DNA from: Melanocharis versteri | Taxonomy: Eukaryota > Chordata > Aves > Passeriformes > Melanocharitidae | Assembly: GCA_013397845.1 (NCBI GenBank) | Contig: VZTG01004479.1 | Location: 498,957-562,956 of the forward strand | Direction of reading: 5' to 3' | Length of the DNA stretch: 64,000 nucleotides | Part shown: in pieces, positions 1 through 13,707 of the stretch | Layout of the letters: each line of letters begins with the position of its first letter | How positions within the stretch are numbered: the stretch's first letter is position 1 | Notes under the pieces: model-generated | The model's input: only the letters and a program-made list of their open reading frames with translations | Databases searched by the model: none | What the model was told of the DNA's origin: nothing | Position numbers and translations under genes: made by a program

Positions 1-3000
1 ATAAAGTCATAAGCTAACTTCTCAGAAAAAGCAACCAGAAGTTTGTATTTTTAAAACAGACCTTGTTTGGTAACAGGAAGCATCCATGGGGTAGGCAAGT
101 GTGGGGAGTCTCCTGCCTTTCTCTCAAAGAAAAGAGAAAACCTCTGGACCACAGGAAATAACACAAATTCTAGAAAATCCCAGTGGTATGAGGGAAAACA
201 CTTCAAATCAATCTGTAAGCCCTCAAAACAGTGTTAAAGGACAGCAGATGTTCTCCCCCCCCACCAGCTTGTTCAGACTCACACACTCCCTAGGAGAAGT
301 CCTTTATTTGCATTGATTAAAGTGGGCATTCAGATCCAGACTCATACAAGTGGAGAAACTGAGACAAATAGGTGCATAAGGAAGGACAGACTGTGCCCAT
401 CCTCTTCTTGCTGAAAAACACCCATCCTCTCTGAATACACAAAGATAATGGAAAAATACAGACCTTTGAATATACTTTTTCTTCAGACTTTAGTATCTTT
501 ATAATGTAAAACAGAGCCTACAAAAAAATAAAAAGTAAGACTTAAATTTAGGCTGAAAACTACCTTGGGAATTAATTTTTTCTTTTGCTGCATTGTGATA
601 CGTGGCAGACACACCAGTGCCTTGGCTGAAATGCTGCCAAAATAAAAGGTAATCATCATTGTAACTCCTACCGTTATAAGTCAATTCTGAAATTAAATCA
701 GCAATTCAGATTCATCTTATGGTCAACCGTTCTTAAGGAGGAGGCTTTCCCCCAGCTATCTCCACCAGAAAGCATTTCTGTTAAATAAAAATGACAACAA
801 CAATATAGCCCCAGATGTGGCCATGAGAAAATAAATTGACGCATGGGTATCAAAATCCAAACGCAAAACCCCAGAGCTTTATCTCAAATCTGTAAGCAGC
901 TAAAATGCCAGTCATTAGCCTAAGAATTGATAATTTTATTCATAGCCTCATTAAGCAAAAGCGATCAATAAGGCTAGGAACAAGGATCAAAGCCCAGCCC
1001 AAGCCATTAAGCAAAAAAAAAAAAAAATTAGCTGTGATTAGGAATGTGTTCTTTATTTCTTCCACAAGCGATACAGCTTTATCAGAAGGAGTGATGAACA
1101 TTCCACAATGGTCCTGAGCAAAGACTAAGCCAGGTGACTGAAGACCTCTCCTAAGTTTGGGAGCTGTGGATTTGAATCTTCTTAACCAAAGTTGGGTGTA
1201 GAACAAATTTCTTGGACCTTGGACAACTACTGCAAACCATGTAGGAAAACAGGCATGGAGATCCTACCCCCACCAGTATCTGGAAGGACAGGAGCAGTTT
1301 CTGTGACTTTGGTAGTTGGGTCCTGAGCTCATGTGTCAGTCTCAGGGCTGGGGATGCTCTGAAAGAAGCTTTGCACGTAAGTACCAAAATCCCAAAATTG
1401 AAATTGTTGCGTAAGTACCAAAATGTAAATTGTCACACAGCATCTTCAGTTTGTCAAAGTGAAACCCACACTAATTATGGGAAAGATATTAAAGGGGGTT
1501 TCACTTGCTGAACTGGATCCAATTGAGTCCAACTGTTTGAAGGAAGTTCAGAATTACAGGAAGCGTTTTCTTAATACATTGAAATGATCTGCTCCTGCCA
1601 TGTCTCCTCGGCATCAATATTAATTCATAACCATGATCACCAATCAGAGCAACTAAAGTGGGTTGTAGTTTGAACTCTAATTGAATTAGTAGACAAAAAC
1701 TGACCTGCAAACTACTCTTCTCTCATAACTTCAAATAACAATTTTTTTTTGTTGTGAGGATTTAGCACCTAAGTATTACATAAACCATAGTCTCAAAGGC
1801 TGAACAATTCATTAGCTGAACACAGCAGTAAAAATTTTATAGCAAAATACTTCACTAACACAAACAATTCCATACCTTCTTTCAGTTTCATTTTCATCAA
1901 AACCAAAAACTTGCGAAAGCCAATAAAGGTGCTGTGTTAAAACAGAGACCATAGGCTCCTCACCCAAGAAACAGCAGGAATTATCTGTGAACACAAGAAC
2001 TGTGGTCACTTTACAAAGGGTCGTATTGTGAACGCAAAACTGTGTCTGACAGCAACGCAAAAGGATGCTGGGAGTCTATGGAATCTTGCTGTTAACCTAC
2101 ACAGGAGGTAAACTGGGACAATTGCCTCTGTCCCCATTCCTGCCGGTTCGGTCCTGTGCCTCTCTAGCATTCCTCTTTCTCTCTCCTTCCTCCTCTGTGA
2201 GATTCTCCAGTGTGTAACTGAACTCACAGTGCTACAGACTTTAGTAATTCTGTGCTGGTAACCCACGAGCACAGAAAAATTTTGCAATAACTCTCCTTTG
2301 CTCCTGAGCAAAGAACATCCCACAAAGCTTGGGAAAGCCAGGCCCTCCTGTTAGGATTAGCATTTTTAGAACAAAAACATAGTAGTACACTAGGAAATAC
2401 CAGTGATATAAAGGTGAAATATTGGAGCTGAAAAGAGCAAACAGCACTGTGTGTCACGTCTGTAATCTGTATTTATAAAGTACAGTTAAATACCACCTTC
2501 TCCTGCTAAACCTTCGACTGATCCAACCAACCCCTCCCATCCAACAACTTACATCAATGACTTTATGAATACAACTTCAAATGTAGTATGTTGACTAGAA
2601 TTCATTAACATTAATTCATTTAACAGCGTACTGTATAACAAAAAAATACAAAAACGTGCTTCTCTAACATTAAGAAGCAATAGCACTTTGTCAGTGCCCT
2701 TCATTTACTTTGCAGGAGAAGGTCTAGGAAACAGTTTTTCACTCATGAGAATAAGGGAAATAAAGCAAATACATTCTCAATTTAAATTTGGGTTGACTGT
2801 TGGTATCCTTAAACACAGAAATGTCCTACCAATTGTGTACAATTATACATATATATTTAAAATTGCTGACAATTTGCAATCAATAAATCAACTACATTGT
2901 GTAATCCTTCCACAAAACTGTTAACTAAATATGAATTTTCAGACTGGCATAGAAACTATGCTTAATCATCATAACATAGTTTCTTGATAAAGGCATTCAA

Positions 3001-4584
3001 AATAATTCTGCAGCTGAAAGATTCAACAGAGCAAAACCACAGTACTTAATTAAACTGGAGGGAAAAAGGTAAAAAGGAGTAAAAATAAAAGAACATTTGA
3101 AAGCAAATTTCATCCTTCAACTAACCCAAGAAATAATGAGAAAGAAACAAAAGGGAAGATGAACAACCATCTATCTGTATACTGATTGTTCACCCAGGCT
3201 CAACATGAACTGGGTGTCAGACATTCAAAATCTTTTTAACAGAATGAAAATTACAAATACTAATATTCAGATTATATCACTATCTTTTGCTAAAAACCAG
3301 TCAGAAATCCCAGTTTTTCCACTGAAATAGAAGGTTATCCTATGCCAAAACCACCACAGGATTACTTACAGACATGTATATCAACAATTATGCTATGTAA
3401 AACAAAGCTAATAAATATGTAGAGACAAAACTTAATTTTAAAAAAATGTTATCAATAAAGTATGAAAGGGCAGAACACCAAGTCAGCTTTAATTTTTGTA
3501 AAATATATCAGACAACTGAAAGGAAGTGAGTATTTTGTCAATTCTACAGACCATGATAATACACTACTGAAAAAGTTGACCACTAATATGAGATTTCATG
3601 GGGGAGGGTGCAGGAAAGAAGGTTCAGAGATTGACTTGAAGCAAAAAAAAAAAAATCAACATTTTCAGACTATATAATTTACATATTTACAAAATCATCT
3701 AAGCTTGAAATTCCACTCATAACTTGTGTCTAGATTTCCATGTAAACTCTGGGCACATATCACCTAAATATTCTTAATGTAAATGTGTACCTATTTTTCA
3801 TGTTGTATCACTTCAATAAGAAAAGAAGTACATCCAAAATTCTAAGTATCTGTAATACAGGGAAAACCTTGGTCCCTCAGAGGTCAATAGCAGAACTCCC
3901 TAGTATGGTTAAATTCACTCTGTGCTAGGGTTATGATGTAGATTTAAGATACCCATACTTGACTGCGTAGATGGAAAAGCCTAAATGTCAACTCAAAGAT
4001 CTAATTACAAATGAAAACTCATTCCCTGAAGGCATAATCTTTTACGTCCACACACCAACACAAAAATAAAGATCACAGGCAATGAAAAAACAAACCAGAA
4101 GGCCACGCAGTTTGAAGACCAAATATTTCTTTACTTCAAAAATATATCTTTATATTCAAATTCCAAGTTGCTGCACTGTAGCAGGAATATGCAACCATAA
4201 ATTTAATTTATCTTGATCATTTGCATTCTCTGGCAAACTGAGCTCAGGAAAAACATCTGGTTTTCAGTGAAGACCTCTGTTACTTTGTCTTCTGTCAGGG
4301 TTCATTATAATGTAAAACAGTTGAGAAATAAGCCTCAGGGTCACGTAATCCATTCTCCGCTAACTCTGAATTGCCTCACGATCGAACTTTATCCGATAAT
4401 GAATGAATTTGCTCATCATCCACCACAAGAACTCTTCAGAGTATACGTGGAATTTTTTAATCTTCTTTTTAGATGAACACACAGAAGTACAGCAGTAACA
4501 CAACTGATTTTGCTTCTTAAAATCTTGCAGAACTTAAAGTCAGTTTGACAGCTAACCATGTCAAAAGCTGAACAAAAATTGAAA
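1..4584. other. downstream intergenic sequence, no gene seen
   Basis: This AT-rich stretch lies beyond the 3' end of NUBPL. I find no conserved coding, no RNA gene and no clear transposon. The open frames here (up to 105 codons) are antisense to one another and have no recognisable protein features. The region 1180-1290 faintly resembles an old CR1 but is too decayed to call. A small direct repeat at 1371-1424 is the only structure noted. In mammals the next gene downstream of NUBPL is ARHGAP5; nothing of it is visible here. Confidence 0.6.
1371..1424. repeat. short direct repeat, about 18-20 bp x2
   Basis: Two copies of a GTAAGTACCAAAAT-containing word (1371-1390 and 1407-1424) are separated by 16 bp. 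The first has two extra bases. No function is suggested; it looks like a local slippage duplication. Confidence 0.6.
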
Positions 4585-4979
4585 GAAATTAGAGTATTGA
4601 AAATTTAATTTTTTAAGCAGGATTTATGCCTTGGCATACCTCTCATCGTTCTCCTTGCATGGAGAGCCTGTTTTTCATCCTTGACCTTAAAATGGGGCAC
4701 ACGTAAAAAATGTACTTCATCCTTTCTTGCTTGATGATGTTACAATTCAGCAGTTAAATATTGTCTATCATCATTCGCATACTTGAATCCATTTGGAAAT
4801 TGGCCAAACAATGATGTGAAAAACAGTAATTATCACAATCATAATTTAACCTCTGGTAGGTTAATTCCGAAATAGGTTCTTAGAACTAACATATGGCCTC
4901 CACACAATTAGGTAGCAGGACTCTTCTGCATTGGCTGCATCGAAGATCATTTTTTTGCTAAGTTTCAGTGGTAAATGCT
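4585..4979 (-). other. NUBPL: NUBPL 3' untranslated region (probable)
   Basis: The minus-strand sequence after the TGA stop has no further conserved coding. It should be 3' UTR up to a poly(A) site. The nearest usable hexamer is an ATTAAA at 4604-4609, so I place the end near 4585, giving a UTR of about 395 nt. No canonical AATAAA occurs on this strand between 4980 and about 1060; other ATTAAA hexamers at 4456-4461 and 4202-4207 could give longer forms. The boundary is inferred and needs transcript data. Confidence 0.4.
4604..4609 (-). terminator. NUBPL: candidate poly(A) signal ATTAAA
   Basis: The minus strand reads ATTAAA here, the second most common vertebrate poly(A) hexamer. It lies about 370 nt after the stop codon, and the next 20-45 nt on the same strand are T-rich (runs such as ATTTTTGTTC), as expected of a downstream U/GU element. 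Alternatives at 4456-4461 and 4202-4207 are equally spelled. Confidence 0.35.
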
Positions 4980-5042
4980 TCAAGCAGGAGGTACTGGTAG
5001 TCTTCTTACTATTTCCATAGCTATCTTTAGATAGGCTTTAGC
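4980..5042 (-). CDS. NUBPL: NUBPL exon 11, coding part with stop
   Basis: The terminal coding segment reads AKAYLKIAMEIVRRLPVPPA and then TGA (bases 4982-4980). It matches the human end (AKAYLRIAVEVVRRLP plus four variable residues), and the count of 20 codons plus stop is the same as in human (residues 300-319). The segment should form the last amphipathic helix of the protein. Acceptor is TTTTGCAG|GC, phase 0, agreeing with exon 10. After the stop the sequence runs into AT-rich 3' UTR. The last three residues (PPA) are lineage-variable. Confidence 0.96.
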   Translation of the reverse strand, partial: AKAYLKIAMEIVRRLPVPPA

Positions 5043-8000
5043 CTGCAAAAACAGAAACATATATTGAGCACCTTCCATTTTCTATTAAACAGGAATATTT
5101 CACAACTAATTAGGTATTTGTTCTTTTACACGCAAATACTCAATCAAGATGCACCGTGCACAGGACAGAGAATCAGAGAAAACAACAGCATTCAAAAAAA
5201 TTTTTTTTGAGACAATTAATTTATTACACAGTAGGCTATCACTACGGAATTTCCTATTCAGACATTTAAAGTATTTTCAAAAAAAGATATCTTTCCAAAA
5301 GACTGAAGTGGGTATTGGGAAGAATTAATTCCACAACACTGGAATCCACAGTTAAAGCTCCCTTTCACACCAACCTGGTCAGACACCTTGAGCTGGAGGG
5401 CACAATAGCACAGAACTGCAGGACTATGGAGAGCAACACAAGTAAGCATTCTTATGTTAACATCTCTAAAAACCATGACACAGCTAGGACCATGATCAGT
5501 CCAACATCAATTATTAACAAATCTAATGTCAAGGGACTTACATAAAAACACTGCATTAAGTCCAACACAGAGTAAACCACAAAGTTAAACCAAATTATTC
5601 CTGCACCAAGCGCAACAACTCATAGTCGAAATAGGACAACTTTTAAAATCTCAAATATTGATATAAGAATGTTTAATTAAAATAGTGTTTTTGTGTGTAC
5701 ATTTATACACACTGCACATTGTTCCAGAGGTTGATTACTTCCATTGTTAAAACGTACACCTTAACTATAATTTGTATTTGTCATACTTCAGTTTCCAGCT
5801 GGTGCATTATAAGTCTGTCTAGCACACAGCAAAGTCTCCTAACTGAGCTTGCTCCTCTGCTCCTACTCTGTTCAATCGTGACCAACCTACCCCATCTTCT
5901 CTGGTAAGTCTGCATACAGAGACCACACTGACAACCTTTCCTGTTTTCCTCTAACAAATCTCCACAATAACCCCTACCACACCAATTTCTCCTGTCTCCT
6001 GCAGGATGGCTCTAACCATGAATTAGTCCTTGTATCTCGGATGAGCCTTTAAAACAGCAAACAAACTGAAACATGCCAGAGGCCAGAGCTCGAAGGGCAG
6101 GAAGAGGTCTGTCTGTCACACTAGGGCCACCAGCACTCACTGTCACTGGCCTGAATGAGGTGGCAGCCTTTTGCAGGGCCATACACTGCTCACGTGTCTC
6201 CTCTTTTTTAGGGATTGCTCCTGGCTTGTAGGGTTTTCTTTTCTGGCACTCCCACCCTCTACACCTCATAGTCTCAGTGCCCACATCCCCTTAAAACTAA
6301 AGCCATAAAATTTTCTGAGTTTGTAAGGAATGCAGACACCAAGACAGAATTGTTTTCTCTCACGTACCTGACTTCGTGAGAAGAATGACAGAATGAATTT
6401 AGAACTTAATTCACAATCATGAATTTCAAACTTCTATGGCTACAGTTGCAGCGCAGTTGGGGAGCAGTCTGTGTGCAACACTCACCTTGCTCAGCTATTA
6501 ATGCCCTGGGTGGTCCAGCTACTCCCCAACTAACCACTCGCCTAGACAAGATAATGGACTAATTTGAAGTAAGGCGATTGACTGAAGTCAAGCTGCCTCT
6601 GCAGTTAAGTATTTGACTAATTGGTAAGTATTAAGTATTGGACTATTTGACTAAGGAGCGCTCCAGGTGGGAATTTTGAACTATCTGGAACAGTCCCACA
6701 GGCAGCTCCCACTTAGCACAGATCAATTCATGCGTTTTAATGAGTCAATTAACAACTTGCATACAAAACCTGTCCCCTTCTAAAGACTGCCCAGGCTGTT
6801 TGCCTGCTCCAGGGCTGACCAAATTGTACACAGAATTATAAATTCACCGTAAACAGACTCAACTGCTTGTATAAATGCTACCCTATATCAAGAGCCCAAT
6901 AAACTTAAGATATTTTTCCTACAAAATGCTGTTAAATGAGTGTCTGAGCAACACTTCCCCAATGTACACTGACCCTCACTTGCCAAGCAGCTGATCTGCC
7001 ACTTTGCAACAGGAGGTTCCTGGTGCAGCTCTTTGTAGCCAGCATGCCAGCATTACCTAGACAGTGTTTTCAGCAACTGGTCTTGCCCACTGAGCTTCGG
7101 GTTTTTTTGTTTTCCTGGACCACTACTTTGTCTGTTGAACAGACCAGTATCTCATACATGTCCTTACAGAACTCTACCAGTCACCTGGCTTTGGCAAAAA
7201 TCAAGCATTTCGAGCCTTGGTTTCCTGTCTTTGAACAAATCATTTAGCTATGAGTGAGGACCTGTCTATCAATCAACATACCTGAAAGGTCTAAATGGAA
7301 TCTTGGTGACTGTGAATATGCACTACATAAAAACAACCCTACGTATATCAAACAGTTTTTCACACTCGTGACCTTTTCCGTGTGGCATCCATAGACAGAG
7401 AGCACAGCTCAGTTCAGCTGTTTAATCAATCATTACTAAGCAAAAGAAGTTGAGTTGCAACTGAAAATGCACAGGGTTTACTATTTCCTGTCCAGGTGGA
7501 AAACCAGCAAAGAAAGAGTAAAGCATGAGTTCTTATTCATCACTCATAAGCTTCTTCATTTTAATAGGATAAAAGCAAACTTCTCAGGTCAGTTACTCCC
7601 TTTAGGTTTGAAAGCTCTAAACAAATGGTTTGTAGACTTTCTGAAAACCATTTTTTCGCTGACAGACAACTTTATACTTAACAACAACATATCAGTTATC
7701 ACTCTCCCCACTTCATGAGAATGAAGAAGTGCACAGGAAGACAGAATGCCCTAAAACCAGACCAGACTTGTTTATTATGAACACTGCCCAGATGAGGTCT
7801 GAGAGCAGCACTAGGGTGGGCAGAGGTAGAGGTGGAAGGTGATGTTCACAGAGTCATAAAAAAAAGCTAGGAAACAGCCACGTGAGAGATTGCTCACCTC
7901 TCAAACACTGGTACAGTGCCAGAAGGGCACAGTTCTTAAGACCTCAAGGGCACAGCTGATGATGAAGTGACTGATAACAGCATAGATGGTGGAATAGGAA

Positions 8001-11000
8001 ACAGAGAACCTGTAACAAAGTTCACCAGGAAATGGAGTGAAAAGTCCTACTTAGCATAAATAATAACATCCTGATTCATTACTCTGTAATGAATCTGTAT
8101 TATCACGGGCTAATAGATGTGGGGTAGATTTAAACTGCCAGACTTTTTACTAGCTGATCTAATTAAGCCCTACAGTAATCCTAGGGAAATACGAGCCTTT
8201 CAGTTACGGCATTTCATTCTCCCTAAAAATCTTACCTGTGAGGGAAGTATGCATCATTGCTAAGATTGTTGCAGACTGTACAGGTCATGGCTGACTCTAC
8301 CCTGTTGTCATGGATTGGATTGGTTTGGCCAGACCTGCTGGTTTGCTTTCCACTGGAGTGCAGATCTTAGCCTGCCAACAGCTCACTACAGTGCCTGCCA
8401 GTATCTGGTGCAACGGCCACACAAACACAAAACCCAACTTACAATCAACAACATCAAAGCAGGTGGGAGCTGGTATCACATTTTCCTTCACCCAAACCAC
8501 TGCATACAAATAACTTCAGACCAGCAACTCAGAAACACACATTGATCCCATCACTCAGTTGTGGGCCTCATACACTATAGGATGTAAATCCCAGTACTGA
8601 CATGGTTTCTAATGTCTATCTGTGATTACAAGACTTCAAGACTACTAAGATGCTTTATCCAGCCCAACAATTCAAAGGAGAATCTGTGCAAGTCCTGATT
8701 GCCTGGAAGATCAAATGCTGTGGATGCTAATATACCTGTAAAGAAGGAAAATAAATTTAAATCAGCTCAACTGACCTGTTAGGGCTTATAATTTATTAAC
8801 TGCTGAAGGAAACTAGCAACCATGAGCAACTATTCAAATAGTGACTATCACAAGGACAAATACTAGTCTTAGCTACCATCTACATGAAAATCAGCCAGCC
8901 AGTCTTTGATAACTTTTGTTCTTAGCACTCTCTGCGCAACCACGTTCCATTTGCCAGTTCAATCAGATTTTTAAATAACTTTAATTTTGATGGATATTGC
9001 TTGTTACTTTGGCACAACTCCAGCCTTCAGTGCATGACTGGAGCTGCCCTCCAATGTCTGTATTCTACTGTGGTCAACTCAGAACGCACTAAAAGCAGGA
9101 TGACAAACACAGCTTTAAATGAGTCTACTTCAGATAAAAGCTTCGTGTCATCCAGAGAAACTCCTGCTTGCTACAAGAGGTCCAGAGCCTATCCCACTCT
9201 GTCCTCTTCTGGGCAGTTCTACCATAAGACTCTTCCTTGCATGTACTGGCAACTCTTGCCAAATTACAATGAAGTCTCAAGTCAGAAAGGGAAACTTAAT
9301 GAGACAATAAAAGTAAATCCATACATTATAACATGAAATGGAGGAGATGGGTAAGTAAGCTGGATTTATGAAACTAAAAAAGAGAAATCCTTAGTGCTCA
9401 TGGGAAATTTCCTATTAATCCTATATATCAGCAGTTGTAACAGCCAAGTTGTTCATGGAGGCAGCCCCAGCTGGGTAATGCTGCTATCCCAAGGTACCAT
9501 TACAGACACCTAAAAACACATCCTGCCCAAAAAACATGGGTAAGTAGAACAGTGCAAATCAAATGCAGTATAGTAACATCCTTCAAACAGACTATTCTAC
9601 ATTCGGCATTTTCTTCCACAGAAAGAATCATAAATGAGGGTCTGATGATGCATTGTACTATCTACACCCTGAATTAAGGATTTGAACCTATACGTACCAA
9701 ATGCTACTGTGATCATCCAAAGGAAGCCTTGATGATAAAGACATATTATAAATCATACCATGCAGCCGCCTTTGGGGTTTGCCTTTCTTTTAAAAATACC
9801 ACACCTTGGATTGACCACTCATTAAATGGAATTACTGATGACAACTAAACCACAAATCAGGATTCTATGACTATTTGCTACCAGTACTTCAATTTTTCTC
9901 CAACTACTTCTTGGAATCTTTAGAAGGCCGTATGTTTTTACCCTACCTATGTATTACCCTTTCATAAGTGTTCTACAGAAAAACTTAGTTTCTGAATACA
10001 AATTTGAGTTGTCTCTTTGGATGACACCACAGCAAGGTTTGTAACATTCTGATTTAATTGAAAAGGAATTACTAACCTGACTTATTTTGCTCTGTTCCAT
10101 CAGACTGCTGATGCCTTGTGTCCCTGCTTTCCACCTGACTGGGCTTTTTCTCTTCCCTTATAGATCAGTGCACAATTTATTGGACTCAAAATCCTTCACC
10201 TTTATATATAGGATGTGAATGGACACACCGGTACAGCAAATGTATTTTGTACTTGTTTGAGCTGCTTCTCTGACCTTAAGACAGGTGGGAGTTTGGTGCT
10301 CACCAGTCACAGATAAGCTCATCTGTTCTACCAAGGTATTGATAAACCCACTGTGCCATCCAGGCTGTGATACACCCAAAAGTTTCTAGCAGGAATTCCT
10401 CACAAGATAACCACCAACTGCTCCATAACTTGCCGGGCTTTACGCTCACAGATGGAAGAGCTCTCAGGAACCTCTACTTATCTCTCTCCCAGTGTGATGG
10501 AGAGTTCACTGGGTGTTTAAGCAGCTCATTTGGTGGAAGAGTAACTCCACTGCAATTAATCATATTCTATATCTCTTGCTGTGCTTCTAGTCTTCTGATC
10601 TGCAAGCTTCAGGATGCCCCTTCCAAACACCTGTTTTGCTGCTGGCTTCTTTCCCATGGTCCATAGGAAGTTCCAGTACATCTGAGCATGATCAATTTCA
10701 CCTGGTTTCAGTGATTCCTCATTGTTTGCCCTATTCTACCTTTTCCCCTACTTTTTTCCTGTATTCTACCATTTTAGCAGCATTCCTGATTTTCCTTTAC
10801 CAGCTTTTGCTGTCCAGTGACTCTTGCACAATGTTTGAGTGAGCAAAAAAATGGAGCCTTCATCAGCTAAGCCACCTCCACAATGTGATGGAGGAGAAAA
10901 ATGCTCAGTTAATCTCCAGACGGGTCTCAGTCCAGAAGGTAAGGCCTCACTGTCGATTAAAGTACGAAACCATTAGCTTCTTGCAGATGATCTTGGGTCA

Positions 11001-13624
11001 TTCCCAGCTGCTGCATCAGGCTGACATGCAAGTACAGCAATATTCCATTTCTACATCACAAAGTTTTGTCAATGAACAGTATTAAGAAAAAGCCACAAAA
11101 AAGCCACAATTTAAACAACTAAGCTGACAGAAACACTAACATAGACAATGTTATATGAAGACCAAAATCATTTTACCAGCACTGTTTATTTCTCCCAGGG
11201 GAGTGCCTCAAGCTTCCCCAGAAGAGAACTCCAGTCATCAAACCTTCATATCCTTCAGCTATATTGTCAATACTTTCCATATGCAGATTAGTCTTGTTTA
11301 TTCTGTGCCTTCCCTGAGGAAGAACCTTCTAAGTTCACACATGTACCACTCTACAAGTAATTTTCTTTTTTAGCTGTTAGTAATTTCCTTGTCATTTGTG
11401 AAAAGGAAACCCCTTTTCCACCAACTATATCTAAGCTTTAAAGTAATAAATTTAGACAAGTTTGCTTAGACATTTTGAAATTCTTCTGTAAAGTCAGAGA
11501 TATACTTTTATATATTGGCAAGGCAAGATGAACCCCACAGCAGATGTGTAAGCAAAAATGTATTAACTGACATATTTTAGAAACACCCTTTTATTCTAGG
11601 CTTGACAGAGCTTAGAAGGTGTGACAGCATGCTGGGTTTCTAAGAAGTCAATCACCATTCCTATTCCCTACCATTTGAATCTGCTAGGTATTATTTCAGC
11701 TCTACGATTCTGTATTTGATTTGTAAGTGTGTTCTAACAAAATCAGCGTAGAATTCTGTATGAAAATCCCCTGCACATTTAAGCGACAGGAGCAGAGAAT
11801 TTCAGCAGACATTGTTCTCTATCCAAAAAGTTGTTCATGCATGAATAGCCACAATTTCAGTTTATTTGAGAAACATGGTGATGACTGCCATGTATTAAAG
11901 ATTAGAATCTGACCTTATATGACCTCTCCCACAATCAGTTATGTGCCAAGAATTTAATTTTTCTTTGAAAATATAAGAGAACAATCTTTTTCCTGTCTTT
12001 AAAATGAGAAGAAAACCAGGGATAAAGGGAAATTCTTTTTCATTTTGTAGAGATCAGTGACATTTTTAAAAAACACATTCTCCGAGGAGAATGATTATCT
12101 CACAGACACAATAGCAGAGAAGGATATTAGGAGTTTTCCCTAGAGTCACACATATTTGTCAATCTTTATTCCTCTGCATATTTAACTTAATTGCCACAAA
12201 TGGTGATTATAACCCACCCTTTTGTTATTAAGAACATAGTTCAAGGAGGAACAGATGGCAACACAACAGACTTTCTTGCCTTTTTTATTTTCAGAATGCT
12301 ATCCCCTACATGTCTGAATGCTTACATCAGTAGTCCAGCAGGCTACAGACTCTTGGTTATTACAGATTTCAGATACCGTGAGCCTTCCATCTTAGTTTCC
12401 CAGCTGTTTTACTTCAGCTTTGACCAAAGCCATGCATCCATTCAAACCTTGACATTGCTGATCAAAGTTCCCAGAGAGAAACTACCATATGGTTTATAGG
12501 GATTCCTTTTCACATAGACCTGGACTCAAGATCACTACATTATTCCATAACACGGGCCTTGCCCAAACCTAGCAAAAATATGGCATTCAATTAGAAGTCA
12601 ACACACCATAGTGCTGCCTCTTCTCTTTCAAAACAAAATCACAGTTTTAAGACTGTCACTGTTCTTTCAGAATCCCGTTCAGTATGTTAATAACACTGGA
12701 TTAACAATGTTAACGCTCTCCTCCCTTTTTTTTCCCCTTCAAAAATACTGGGAAGGAAAGAACGTATTTCAGCATGCGCCTAGCAATCATGATATTGAAA
12801 AAGCTACCAATAATCAAATGTTCCATAGGTACAGTCTACCTTACCGTGAATTGATTCTACCATCTGTTATCAGCATTAATCACTTTTTTCACTACACATC
12901 TTTACATCTAAGCAGCAGTCAGGAGTGGGGCTGCATTGTGCCATATACTGTGCACAGCACCCCGCCCTACAGAGCCTGGCAGACAAACTCCAGCAGAGGA
13001 GAAAGAAAATAGCAGACAGGAAAATCTTACTCTATCAGCATTAATGAAATTCTGTATGTACAACTACCTTTCTTGTCAGACTTGCATATTTGACTCCCAC
13101 CACCCCACCAACTCGTGTTTTCCACTGACAATAAAATGCTATGGTAAATACACTGAAAAATCCATTTCCTCTTGTGCATAAACTGCTCCACTTCCTGCTG
13201 AAAACAACTCAGGTACTGACATTATGAAGTTTTGCTCCAAACGTCTTTGGATAGGACCCTTTGACAGTCTCCAGGCTCAGCTATCAAAGGCTTCAGAGAC
13301 AGTTTCAGAGGACCTACACTAGCTGCAAGGTCTCATGAGGCTTGACACTGATCTTCCTCTTAGCGTGCCAGGACCTGGATCAAACCTTCTCTATTCTGAA
13401 TGATTCAGCCTAATTAAACAAAACCAAACCCACAGAAGCAGAACAGATGACCAGTATTTCAAAACCAAGGGCCTGAGTTACTTACTGATATTACCTTCTT
13501 TTACTTATTTCCTTACTTCCATTCAGATACACATTTCTCTCCAAACAGCAATAAGAAGCAGCACTCTCCATCCACTTTCAGAGGAGAGCTTTCTGCTGTT
13601 TTAAGCGCAGTGCGCCAAACTTAC
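5043..13624 (-). other. NUBPL: NUBPL intron 10 (8.6 kb)
   Basis: Donor GTAAGT beside exon 10 and acceptor TTTTGCAG beside exon 11. The interior is unique AT-rich sequence. A possible LTR remnant lies at 6455-6955, and just inside it is a patch of short tandem-like words at 6603-6655. A near-symmetric A7/T8 tract sits at 5192-5210. Stretches at 8290-8480, 10090-10700 and 12900-13010 are richer in GC but give no recognisable gene or repeat. Confidence 0.9.
6455..6955 (+). mobile_element. possible LTR remnant
   Basis: Three things suggest a decayed retroviral LTR on the plus strand: a TATAAA box near 6870, a CCCAATAAAC poly(A)-signal-like word about 25-30 bp further on, and similar GCAACACT-containing words near both proposed ends (about 6456 and 6947). 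I do not recognise the family, see no target-site duplication and cannot fix the ends. It may be plain intron sequence. Confidence 0.22.
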
Positions 13625-13707
13625 AGTATCACTTTGAGGCTGAGAGATCACAACAGGCTGTCCTGAATCACACGTCTCCCGTATATTAACATGCAGTGGA
13701 ACATCTC
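13625..13707 (-). CDS. NUBPL: NUBPL exon 10
   Basis: This 83-nt exon completes the Gly codon and encodes [18 protein letters not shown] then VISQPQSDT, equal to human residues 272-299 (human GDIPLHLNIREASDTGQP). It belongs to the C-terminal part of the ATPase fold conserved in Mrp proteins (D-P-L...IRE..D.G.P). Donor is ACT|GTAAGT, phase 0. The acceptor GATGCAG|GA has a weak, purine-interrupted pyrimidine tract. In human NUBPL the intron 9 branch-region variant c.815-27T>C causes skipping of this same exon, so the weak signal here fits an exon that is vulnerable to mis-splicing. Frame is intact. Confidence 0.97.

Noticed and set aside
1180..1290. Faint CR1-like wording
   Set aside because: Only scattered similarity without the ordered landmarks seen in the other CR1 copies.
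2297..2314. CTTTGCT/AGCAAAG small inverted repeat
   Set aside because: Seven-base arms are expected many times by chance in 64 kb.
5192..5210. A7/T8 near-palindrome
   Set aside because: Simple homopolymer junction, expected in AT-rich intron DNA.
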